NCBI GenBank assembly: GCA_022565075.1
Contig: JADFKG010000127.1
Coordinates: 1 to 5,960 of the forward strand
Direction: 5' to 3'
DNA from: Chloroflexota bacterium
Lineage (GTDB): Bacteria; Chloroflexota; Dehalococcoidia; SM23-28-2; RBG-16-64-32
Length of the DNA: 5,960 nucleotides
The position numbers were made by a program, and so were the translations under genes. Of this stretch, positions 1-5,205 are shown in pieces (within the stretch, counting starts at the first letter, position 1; the number at the start of each line of letters is the position of its first letter). Below the pieces are notes generated by a model, which was not told where the DNA came from, ran no database searches, and saw only the letters and a program-made list of their open reading frames with translations.

Positions 1-471
1 GAAGACGAGGTCCTCGTCGGCTATCTGCGCGCGCCCGAGGCCACCGAGTGGGCCCCGCTCTGCGAAGGCTGCACGCACCGCGACAACTGCGACTCCCGCA
101 AGTTCGTCCTCCTCTGCGAAGACTGCGCCACCACCACTCGCCTGCGCGGTCGCCGGGTCAACGAAGAGGGCTTCATGCGCGCTCTCCTCGACGAATGCCG
201 GCGCAACCTCGACGAGACCCTCGACTATCTCGCCGACTACTGGCGTGAGGACCTGGACATCGACCCCAAAGAGATGGACAAGCGCCTGGAAGACGTCGAC
301 CCCGACCTGTTCCAGGAAGAGAATACCTGGCGCCGTTTCCTCGAAGAGCAGTACCTGAAGATCCACGGCTGGCACCGCGAGCGCCACAAGCCCGTTCCCA
401 ACGCCGGCTGGCGCTCCGAGTACGTCGAAGACATCGTCGCCCTCGGTTACCCGTCGCTCCTCGGCGACTAG
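1..471 (+). CDS. Unrecognised cysteine-cluster protein, 3' part only
   Basis: The reading frame is open from the first base to a TAG at 469-471, giving the last 156 residues of a protein whose start lies outside the window. The ATG at 175 is internal, because the frame upstream is open and protein-like. Visible features are a cysteine cluster at residues 21-42 of the fragment (C21-x2-C24-x5-C30-x8-C39-x2-C42) with one further cysteine, C66. The rest is strongly acidic and apparently helical, rich in D/E/R/W/Y, and ends in PSLLGD. The cluster could bind zinc or an iron-sulfur cluster; this is inferred from spacing only. I do not recognise the family. The acyl-CoA ligase follows 85 bases downstream with its own ribosome binding site, so a shared transcript is possible but not shown. 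Confidence is high that it codes, low on any function. Confidence 0.8.
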   Translation, partial: EDEVLVGYLRAPEATEWAPLCEGCTHRDNCDSRKFVLLCEDCATTTRLRGRRVNEEGFMRALLDECRRNLDETLDYLADYWREDLDIDPKEMDKRLEDVDPDLFQEENTWRRFLEEQYLKIHGWHRERHKPVPNAGWRSEYVEDIVALGYPSLLGD

Positions 472-506
472 CCGTGCCCCATCCCACACCGCTTCGCCGC
501 ACCCTG

Positions 507-512
507 TATGCT
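507..512 (+). promoter_or_regulatory. Possible -10 element upstream of the acyl-CoA ligase
   Basis: TATGCT at 507-512 lies in the gap between the cysteine-cluster gene and the ligase gene and resembles a sigma70 -10 box (4 of 6). I find no convincing -35 at 16-18 bases upstream. If used, transcription would start near 519, just ahead of the hairpin at 524-541. Weak call. Confidence 0.25.
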
Positions 513-523
513 TATCCCCGCCC

Positions 524-541
524 TGCCCCGCAACCGGGGCA
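524..541 (+). promoter_or_regulatory. Leader hairpin just upstream of the ligase ribosome binding site
   Basis: TGCCCCG (524-530) and CGGGGCA (535-541) form a perfect 7-bp stem closed by a 4-base CAAC loop. It ends 4 bases before the AAGGAG at 546-551. There is no T tract after it, so it does not look like an intrinsic terminator. It may protect the mRNA end or influence ribosome access, but no regulatory function is shown. Confidence 0.45.
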
Positions 542-545
542 AAGG

Positions 546-551
546 AAGGAG
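546..551 (+). promoter_or_regulatory. Ribosome binding site of the acyl-CoA ligase
   Basis: AAGGAG sits 5 bases before the ATG at 557, within a purine-rich run (541-552). This fixes the start of the ligase gene. Confidence 0.8.
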
Positions 552-556
552 ACCGC

Positions 557-2113
557 ATGACCCTGTTCCATAGCCCCTGGTTCAGCATCAAGCCCTATCC
601 AGAGGTCACCCTGCAGGACCTCCTGGCGCCATCGGCCGAAATGTACCGCGACAAGCCCGCCCTCATCACCCACGAGGGCACCGAGTACACCTTCGGCCAG
701 ACCTGGTCGGCCTGCCGCAAACTGGGCCGCTTCCTCCAGGACAACGGCATCAAGAAAGGCGATCGCATCGCCATTCTCTCCGCCAACTCCGCCGAGTACT
801 TCATCGCCTTCTACGCCACCCTCTTCGCCGGCGGCGTCGTCACCACCCTCAACCCCCTCTACAAGGAGCGCGAAGTCCTCCACCAGCTCGAGGACGCCGG
901 CGCTTCCGCCGTCTTCGCCATGGGCCCTCTCCTGCCGCTGGTCCAGCAGGTCCGCGAGCATGTGCCGAGCATCAAGCACATCTTCCCCATCGAAGACGTC
1001 TGGACGCTCGCCGGCGAGGCCGACGACGACCCCAAACCCGTCAGCATCAACCCGAAGGAAGACCTCGCCGCCCTCCCCTACTCCTCTGGCACGACCGGAC
1101 TGCCCAAAGGAGTTATGTTGACTCACTACAACCTGACGTCAAACGTTCGCCAGACGCTGACCACCGGCCTCTCCTCCGGCTACGCCACCTACCTCGACTT
1201 CCTGCCCTTCTTCCACATCTACGGCATGGTAGTGCTCATGGCCTGCGGATTCGCCTCCGGCATCCCCCAGGTGATCATGCCCCGCTTCGCCCCCGACCTC
1301 TGCCTCGACCTCATCCAGCGCCACAAGGTCACCAACCTCTTCGCCGTGCCCCCGGCGCTCATGGCCCTCGCCAACTTCCCGGACGTCGCCAAGTACGACA
1401 TCTCCTCGCTGGAGATGATCATGTCCGGCGCAGCCCCGCTGCCGCCCGAGGTCGCCCGCTCTTCCGCCAAAGCCCTCGACACGATCGTCCTCCAGGGCTA
1501 CGGCATGACCGAGACCAGCCCCGTCACCAACGTCAACCCGATCACCCGCATCAAGGACGCCACCGTCGGCCCACCCATCGCCGACACCATCGAGAAGGTC
1601 GTCTCCCTCGACGACGGCAAAGAACTCGGCCCCGGCGAAATCGGCGAGCTGATGGCCTACGGCCCGCAAATAATGAAGGGCTACTGGAAGAACGAAGAGG
1701 CGACCAAAGAGACGCTGACCGAGCCCGGCTGGATCGCCACCGGCGACATCGTCTCCCTCGACGAGGAAGGTTATGTCACCATCCTCGACCGCAAGAAGGA
1801 GATGATCAAATACAAGGGCTACCAGATCGCCCCCGCCGAGCTCGAAGCACTGCTCCTTGAGCACCCGGACATCGTCGACTCCGCCGTCATCCCCAAGCGC
1901 GACGCCGAGGCGGGCGAGGTCCCCAAGGCGTTCGTCCTCCTCCGCGAGGGCAAGGACGTCTCCGTCGACGACATCATGGCCTTCGTCGCGGAGCGCGTCG
2001 CCCCCTACAAGAAGATCCGCGAGATCGAGTTCGTCGAGGCCATCCCCAAGACCGCGTCCGGCAAGATCCTCCGCCGCGAGCTGATCGAACAGGAGCGCGC
2101 CAAGACCAGCTAG
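557..2113 (+). CDS. AMP-dependent acyl-/aryl-CoA ligase (ANL superfamily)
   Basis: 518 residues, the normal length for 4-coumarate/long-chain fatty acid CoA ligases. These enzymes activate a carboxylic acid with ATP to an acyl-adenylate and then transfer it to CoA, in the cytoplasm or at the membrane. Motifs in order: phosphate-binding SSGTTGLPKG at 176-185; GYGMTE (adenine-binding A5 motif) at 314-319; GWIATGD at 391-397 with the ribose-binding aspartate D397; DRKKEMIKYKGYQ at 411-423 with hinge residues D411/R412; and PKTASGKILRR at 497-508 (P497 start) with the adenylation lysine K503. Both N- and C-terminal subdomains are therefore complete and all catalytic residues are present. The overall pattern is closest to 4-coumarate-CoA ligase and luciferase-like enzymes, but the substrate (medium/long-chain fatty acid or aromatic acid) cannot be read from sequence. 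Start chosen by the AAGGAG five bases upstream. It appears to be a single gene: the next gene downstream is convergent. Confidence 0.95.
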   Translation: MTLFHSPWFSIKPYPEVTLQDLLAPSAEMYRDKPALITHEGTEYTFGQTWSACRKLGRFLQDNGIKKGDRIAILSANSAEYFIAFYATLFAGGVVTTLNPLYKEREVLHQLEDAGASAVFAMGPLLPLVQQVREHVPSIKHIFPIEDVWTLAGEADDDPKPVSINPKEDLAALPYSSGTTGLPKGVMLTHYNLTSNVRQTLTTGLSSGYATYLDFLPFFHIYGMVVLMACGFASGIPQVIMPRFAPDLCLDLIQRHKVTNLFAVPPALMALANFPDVAKYDISSLEMIMSGAAPLPPEVARSSAKALDTIVLQGYGMTETSPVTNVNPITRIKDATVGPPIADTIEKVVSLDDGKELGPGEIGELMAYGPQIMKGYWKNEEATKETLTEPGWIATGDIVSLDEEGYVTILDRKKEMIKYKGYQIAPAELEALLLEHPDIVDSAVIPKRDAEAGEVPKAFVLLREGKDVSVDDIMAFVAERVAPYKKIREIEFVEAIPKTASGKILRRELIEQERAKTS

Positions 2114-2193
2114 CGCAACCCGCCGAATCGCCCATCCCTCGGGGTACAGTACGCTGTCACGCCAAGTGTCCGTCTAGAACACTAGAGCGCGGC

Positions 2194-2233
2194 GGCCCCC
2201 GTTCCCCCACGACCCAGGGCGAAACGGGCGGCC
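2194..2233. terminator. Candidate hairpin terminator between two convergent genes
   Basis: GGCC+CCCGTT (2194-2203) pairs with AACGGG+GGCC (2223-2228 and 2230-2233), giving 10 base pairs with one bulged C at 2229 and a 19-base loop. It lies between the end of the acyl-CoA ligase (plus) and the end of the cohesin-like gene (minus), where a bidirectional terminator would be expected. Neither side is followed by a T tract, so it is not a canonical intrinsic terminator. The rest of the gap 2114-2252 holds no gene I can support. Confidence 0.35.
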
Positions 2234-2252
2234 CAGGAATGAAGGTCACGCC

Positions 2253-2858
2253 CTACTGGCAATGCACCACAGCGCGTTCGTTGGCGTTCCCCTTCGCCGA
2301 AGCGGCGGCCTTGCTGCTCGCCATCGACTTTTCGCATGCCGTGGTGTTCGGTCCTTCGCCACTTCCCGACGTCAGGATCGTAATCGCGCCGTTGGTCGGC
2401 GTAACGACCAGTGAGTTGCCCCCTGTGTCTGCCACAATCAGCGTGGCCGGGTTCACAGTCAAGGCGGCTGTCCCGTCAGTGGGACCGGCGAGGAAGGTGA
2501 TCGTGCTCAGTACAACGTTGGTGCCCGTGATGCCCGCCACGTTGCTGCCGTTCATGCGAACAGTGTCGGGGGCGACGATGTCGATCGAGCAGACGCCATA
2601 GGTGGACGTGCACGCAGTTGCGGAGACCAGGCTGGAGTCGTAGTGGACGTCCACGCGGTACGCGCCGAGGTCATCGCTCGTGGCGGTTATGTTGATCGTG
2701 ACGGTGTCGCCAGGAGCGACTGTCGCCGAACCTACCGTCAAGTCGCTTATGCTCGCCGCGCTGACGATGCCCAGGAACGCCAGCGCCGTCAAAACTGCGA
2801 GGATGGCCGCGGCTATCGTCGCTCTCCATCCTCTGCTCATCACTGAAGTTAGTGTCAC
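2253..2858 (-). CDS. Secreted protein with a single cohesin-like domain
   Basis: 201 residues from a GTG start at 2858. GGGAGGG (2864-2870) lies 5 bases ahead of that GTG, and the promoter at 2887-2914 would start transcription near 2880. The ATG at 2897 therefore lies upstream of the transcript; the ATG at 2840 is a weaker alternative. An N-terminal signal peptide has arginines in MSRGWR, a hydrophobic core (about residues 17-33) and a likely cut near VSAA. Residues about 37-161 follow the cohesin pattern: APGDTVTINI, then LGAYRVDVHYDSSL, then LSTITFLAG, then a TNGAITI end, which predicts a beta-sandwich. In cellulosomes cohesins bind dockerins; in non-cellulolytic bacteria the partner is usually unknown. 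The last 40 residues are low-complexity, Ala/Ser/Lys-rich, with two cysteines and no dockerin, LPXTG or membrane segment. Probably exported and soluble or loosely bound. Confidence 0.75.
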   Translation of the reverse strand: MTLTSVMSRGWRATIAAAILAVLTALAFLGIVSAASISDLTVGSATVAPGDTVTINITATSDDLGAYRVDVHYDSSLVSATACTSTYGVCSIDIVAPDTVRMNGSNVAGITGTNVVLSTITFLAGPTDGTAALTVNPATLIVADTGGNSLVVTPTNGAITILTSGSGEGPNTTACEKSMASSKAAASAKGNANERAVVHCQ

Positions 2859-2863
2859 TACAT

Positions 2864-2870
2864 CCCTCCC
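2864..2870 (-). promoter_or_regulatory. Ribosome binding site that decides a GTG start
   Basis: On the minus strand GGGAGGG is followed by 5 bases and then GTG at 2858-2856, in frame with the cohesin-like gene. No comparable site precedes the in-frame ATG at 2840 at a normal distance, and the ATG at 2897 lies inside the promoter. Confidence 0.6.
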
Positions 2871-2886
2871 CGTGCCGTTTACGGCG

Positions 2887-2914
2887 ATTATAGTCAACTA
2901 AGCGACCGCGTCAA
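2887..2914 (-). promoter_or_regulatory. Near-consensus sigma70-type promoter of the cohesin-like gene
   Basis: Read on the minus strand: TTGACG (2914-2909, 5 of 6 match to -35), a 16-base spacer, then TATAAT (2892-2887, perfect -10). The predicted start of transcription is near 2880, leaving about 20 bases of leader before the GTG at 2858. This AT-rich patch stands out from the GC-rich surroundings and is the strongest promoter-like sequence in the window. Confidence 0.75.
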
Positions 2915-2965
2915 GGAGTCCGCCCGTCGCGTCCGCCAGCGGCATCGCCAGTTCACCACGCCGCG

Positions 2966-2971
2966 TACAAT
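2966..2971 (+). promoter_or_regulatory. -10 element placed for leaderless transcription
   Basis: TACAAT (5 of 6 match to TATAAT) ends 6 bases before the GTG at 2978, so a transcript starting at the usual distance would begin at or next to the start codon. No Shine-Dalgarno precedes that GTG and no clear -35 is visible. Leaderless start is an inference from this spacing. Confidence 0.45.
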
Positions 2972-2977
2972 GGGCAC

Positions 2978-3583
2978 GTGGTCCGCAACCCGATCCTCGC
3001 CATCGTCTCCATCTTTGGCGCCGCCGCCGTCCTCACCGTAGCCGCCGGGATCACCTACTCCCTGATCCAGACCGCCGGCACCTACGAGACCGGCGTCTGC
3101 AAGGACCCGTCCGGCGAGGTCCGCCAGATCGACACCGGCGCGTCCTTCGCACGCGACTTCGACGTCACTTGGAGCCAGCTAGGGCCGTCCTTCCAGATCA
3201 CCCTCTCCGAAAGCGAAATCACCTCACGCGCCCGCGAACTCTTCGACGACCACCTGCCCGTCGACGAGATCACCATCTGCTTCCACGACGGCTATGCAGA
3301 GGCCTTCGCCCGCGCCGAGCTGCCCGTCCTCGGTCGCTTCCCGCTCCTCGGTGGCCTCTTCCACTCCAGCGTCCGCCTGCGCGGCTCCATCGACTTCGAC
3401 GGCCCCAACGCGCGCCTCACGATCTCCGAGTTCGACATCGACGATATCCCCGGCTTCATCGACGACCGCCTCCGCGACGAGATCGAGCGCGAGGCGAACG
3501 TGGCGCTGGCGACTCTGCCGCTCAAATTCGACTACCAGGTCACGTTCGAAGAAGGCCGGGCGATCGTCTCCGTCACGCCCTAG
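2978..3583 (+). CDS. Membrane-anchored protein of unknown function, possible lipid-binding fold
   Basis: 201 residues from GTG to TAG at 3581-3583. Residues about 5-31 form one hydrophobic segment (ILAIVSIFGAAAVLTVAAG), read as a signal anchor or signal peptide; the remainder would lie outside the cytoplasm. The outer part alternates beta-like stretches: FQITLSESEITSR (72-84), then ITICFHDGYAEAFARAELP, VRLRGSIDF, ARLTISEFDIDDIPGF, and a final VTFEEGRAIVSVTP. That order of short amphipathic strands, with an opening 'ITLSE.E' and a closing 'dG..i.V', recalls the LmeA/DUF2993 type of phospholipid-binding proteins. This is pattern resemblance only. Two cysteines (C41, C101) could form a disulfide. 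The start is a GTG without a Shine-Dalgarno, 6 bases after TACAAT. It is divergent from the cohesin-like gene and convergent with the DUF2277 gene (17-base gap). Confidence 0.75.
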   Translation: MVRNPILAIVSIFGAAAVLTVAAGITYSLIQTAGTYETGVCKDPSGEVRQIDTGASFARDFDVTWSQLGPSFQITLSESEITSRARELFDDHLPVDEITICFHDGYAEAFARAELPVLGRFPLLGGLFHSSVRLRGSIDFDGPNARLTISEFDIDDIPGFIDDRLRDEIEREANVALATLPLKFDYQVTFEEGRAIVSVTP

Positions 3584-3600
3584 CAGCCGTCACCGACCGG

Positions 3601-3810
3601 TCACGCGCGTGCGCCCGGCCGCAGCGACTCGAGCAGCCGCTGGCTGGCCTTGGTCACCTCATCGACGGCTGCCTCGAACACCTCTTCGTTGGCCTTCGAC
3701 GGCGTGCGGTAGCCGCTCACCTTGCGCACGAACTGGAGCGCCGCCGCGCGGACCTCCTCCTTCGTCGCCGTCTCGTCCCTGCGTCGCAGAACCTTGATGC
3801 TCCGGCACAT
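3601..3810 (-). CDS. DUF2277 family small protein
   Basis: 69 residues, a complete match in length and layout to the DUF2277 family. It starts MCRSIKVLRR, has a central ALQFVRKVSGYRTPSKANEE and ends in a helical VDEVTKASQRLLESLRP. The family is found in several GC-rich phyla and has no established function; the conserved MCRSIK start and KVSG.R.PS segment are its hallmarks. The protein is basic at its N-terminus and likely cytoplasmic, with no membrane segment. GGAGGG lies about 10 bases before the ATG. It follows the arsenic operon on the same strand but is separated from it by an intrinsic terminator and has its own candidate promoter, so I do not count it as part of that operon. Confidence 0.88.
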   Translation of the reverse strand: MCRSIKVLRRRDETATKEEVRAAALQFVRKVSGYRTPSKANEEVFEAAVDEVTKASQRLLESLRPGARA

Positions 3811-3842
3811 GTCGCCCGCTCCCTCCGGCTACGCCTTTTCGT

Positions 3843-3867
3843 GGTCGCGGTGCACCATCACCGCACC
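3843..3867 (-). promoter_or_regulatory. Hairpin in the leader of the DUF2277 gene
   Basis: GCGGTG (3847-3852) and CACCGC (3859-3864) pair perfectly around a 6-base loop. GGT (3843-3845) and ACC (3865-3867) extend the stem past one bulged base. It lies in the roughly 75-base predicted untranslated leader. There is no T tract, and I recognise no known riboswitch. Confidence 0.35.
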
Positions 3868-3892
3868 CGATCTTCGCTTCCACCGACTCCCG

Positions 3893-3901
3893 ATTATGTC
3901 A
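3893..3901 (-). promoter_or_regulatory. Extended -10 promoter candidate for the DUF2277 gene
   Basis: On the minus strand TGACATAAT combines the TGn extension with CATAAT (5 of 6 to the -10 consensus). Transcription would begin near 3886. The -35 region falls on the T tract of the upstream terminator and is weak, as is common for extended -10 promoters. Confidence 0.45.
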
Positions 3902-3910
3902 CGAGCCACC

Positions 3911-3945
3911 CACAACAAAACGGGGCCAGCCGAAGCGAGCCCCGT
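3911..3945 (-). terminator. Intrinsic terminator of the arsenic operon
   Basis: On the minus strand ACGGGGC (3945-3939) pairs with GCCCCGT (3926-3920). Inside the 12-base loop lies GC-TTCG-GC, a C(UUCG)G stabilising tetraloop. The stem is followed by TTTTGTTGTG (3920-3911). It starts 21 bases after the methyltransferase stop codon. Confidence 0.88.
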
Positions 3946-3965
3946 CCCCTGTCTCCCGTCTCAGC

Positions 3966-4862
3966 CTAGCAGCAGCGACCCGGCTGATCGTCGTTCGCAG
4001 CGACAACCGGCAGCACCTCGTTTCGAGCCGCCTTATCCTCGCCGCCCGGCTTCGTCGCCCGCACGACGCCGCTGAAGATACCCAGATTGCCGTTGCTGGC
4101 GATCTCCTTCGCCGCGTCGCCCAGACCGCCGGACTCAGCGTCCTCGGCCGTGTACTCGCGGAACGACTCGATCTCGATGTTCTCGAAACCGGCCGCCGCA
4201 AGCTTCGCTCTGTAGTCCCCTTCCGTCAGCGCGCCAGCGATACAGCCGGTCCACGCCTTCATGCTCTCTTCAATCGCCGCCGGCAGCACATCGTGCGTCA
4301 GAATGTCCGCGATCGCCAGGCGCCCGCCCGGCTTCAGCACACGGAACGCCTCACGCAGGACGGCGTCCTTGTCCGGCGAGAGGTTGACCACGCAGTTGCT
4401 GATGATCACGTCCACTTCACCGTCGGGAAGCGGCATCGCTTCCATCTCGCCTTTCAGGAACTCGACGTTGCTGACGCCCGCCTTTTGAGCGTTCTCCCGC
4501 GCCAGCTCCAGCATCTCGTCCGTCATGTCCAGCCCGTACGCCTTGCCTCGCGGGCCGACGCGCCGCGCCGAGAGCAGCACATCAATGCCGCCGCCGGAAC
4601 CGAGGTCGAGGACGGTCTCGCCCTCGCTCAGCGCCGCCACGGCCACCGGGTTGCCGCAACCCAGTGAGGCGAGAACCGCCTCCTGCGGCAGATGCTGCAG
4701 CTCGTCCGTCGTGTAGAGCGTGGACGAAATCGCCGACTCCTCGACGGAATCATCCCCGCAGCAGCTAGTCCCGCAGGTGGCGGCCTCCTTGGCCTGAGCC
4801 TTCTTCGCCGCCTCGCCGTAAAGCTTGCGGACCTCTTCCTTGATCTCTTGCCCGGTTGTCAT
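3966..4862 (-). CDS. arsM: Arsenite S-adenosylmethionine methyltransferase (ArsM)
   Basis: 298 residues. ArsM methylates trivalent arsenic in the cytoplasm using SAM and thiol reductants, giving methylated and eventually volatile arsines. Visible parts: N-terminal helix EIKEEVRKLYGEAA with a cysteine cluster CGTSCCG (C30, C34, C35); SLGCGNP with C69 next to the SAM fold; SAM motif I LDLGSGGGIDV (85-95); GLDMTDEML motif II region; ISNCVVNLSPDK with C157; FRVLKPGGRLAIADI; and WTGCIAGAL with C207. C69, C157 and C207 match the three conserved arsenic-binding cysteines of the family, so the enzyme should be active. The protein ends in a charged tail closing with two cysteines (C297, C298). Start fixed by GAGGAGG (4870-4876), 7 bases before ATG. 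It lies 13 bases after the ERQCC gene and is the last gene of the arsR operon, followed by a strong terminator. Confidence 0.93.
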   Translation of the reverse strand: MTTGQEIKEEVRKLYGEAAKKAQAKEAATCGTSCCGDDSVEESAISSTLYTTDELQHLPQEAVLASLGCGNPVAVAALSEGETVLDLGSGGGIDVLLSARRVGPRGKAYGLDMTDEMLELARENAQKAGVSNVEFLKGEMEAMPLPDGEVDVIISNCVVNLSPDKDAVLREAFRVLKPGGRLAIADILTHDVLPAAIEESMKAWTGCIAGALTEGDYRAKLAAAGFENIEIESFREYTAEDAESGGLGDAAKEIASNGNLGIFSGVVRATKPGGEDKAARNEVLPVVAANDDQPGRCC

Positions 4863-4869
4863 GTTCTGA

Positions 4870-4876
4870 CCTCCTC
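4870..4876 (-). promoter_or_regulatory. Strong ribosome binding site of arsM
   Basis: GAGGAGG on the minus strand, 7 bases ahead of the ATG at 4862. It is the best Shine-Dalgarno in the operon, and its first base is the last base of the upstream gene's TAG stop codon (4878-4876), suggesting coupled but strongly boosted translation of the methyltransferase. Confidence 0.8.
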
Positions 4877-5202
4877 TATCGAGCGTCCTCTATATCCTCT
4901 GTCCGAATCATCGCCGCGAACGCCTCCAGCTGGGCCGGCCCGGCCTCGATGCGCAGCGCGACCTCGTCCGGCCCTTCACTCACGCTCCAGCCGATGCCCG
5001 CGCAGCACTGCCGCTCCGCCTCGACGAACGCCTTCAGCGTCACCAGCGCCTCGGGGACGAACCGCACCGTCATGGAGTCGCTCTGGCGCTGGACACCGAG
5101 CCGATACGGCCCGAGGTCGTCCATCGTCGGCGCCTGGGCTGGCCGCTTGCCGAGCTCGCAGCTTACAACCTCCAGCAGGTCCTCTCGTGGCGGATTCCTC
5201 AT
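4876..5202 (-). CDS. Small ERQCC-motif protein in the arsenic operon, function unassigned
   Basis: 108 residues between arsR and arsM. It opens MRNPPREDLLEVVSCELGKR, has a middle with YRLGVQRQ and MTVRFVPEALVTLKAFVEAERQCC, and a C-terminal half with a beta-like WSVSEGPDEVALRIEAG followed by a helix AQLEAFAAMI. The helix ending in ERQCC (C66, C67) followed by an aromatic strand resembles small 'ERECC' proteins often seen beside mercury and arsenic resistance genes; I know of no demonstrated function for them. The vicinal cysteines, plus C15, could bind a soft metal such as As(III), which is inference. No signal peptide or membrane segment, so cytoplasmic. The start codon lies 3 bases after the arsR stop and only a weak GGGG precedes it, so translation is probably coupled to arsR. 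Alternative internal starts would lose the conserved-looking N-terminus. Confidence 0.82.
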   Translation of the reverse strand: MRNPPREDLLEVVSCELGKRPAQAPTMDDLGPYRLGVQRQSDSMTVRFVPEALVTLKAFVEAERQCCAGIGWSVSEGPDEVALRIEAGPAQLEAFAAMIRTEDIEDAR

Positions 5203-5205
5203 CGC

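Noticed and set aside
512..1126. Minus-strand open frame (204 residues) opposite the start of the ligase
   Set aside because: Same antisense composition (long runs of G, E, D, V). The plus-strand ligase has unambiguous catalytic motifs and a ribosome binding site.
1139..1864. Long minus-strand open frame (241 residues) opposite the acyl-CoA ligase
   Set aside because: It lies wholly within the ligase gene, and its Gly/Asp/Val/Glu-rich composition is typical of the antisense of a GC-rich gene. No recognisable motif.
2141..2192. TACAGT box and short repeats (AGTGT/ACACT around TCTAGA) suggesting a small RNA or promoter after the ligase
   Set aside because: Stems are only 4-5 bp, there is no -35 and no downstream plus-strand gene, so this is within chance expectation.
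2239..2601. Plus-strand open frame (120 residues) opposite the cohesin-like gene
   Set aside because: The minus-strand product has a signal peptide, a recognisable domain, a ribosome binding site and a strong promoter; this one has none.
3584..3640. GTCAC repeats and ACCGGT palindrome between convergent genes, considered as a bidirectional terminator
   Set aside because: No stable long stem and no T tract; partly inside the DUF2277 coding end.
3169..3969. Plus-strand open frame (266 residues) across the membrane-protein gene, the DUF2277 gene and the terminator
   Set aside because: Arg/Pro/Leu-rich low-complexity translation, out of frame with one supported gene and antisense to another.
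4293..4667. Plus-strand open frame (124 residues) opposite arsM
   Set aside because: Antisense of a well-supported methyltransferase with no motif or ribosome binding site of its own.
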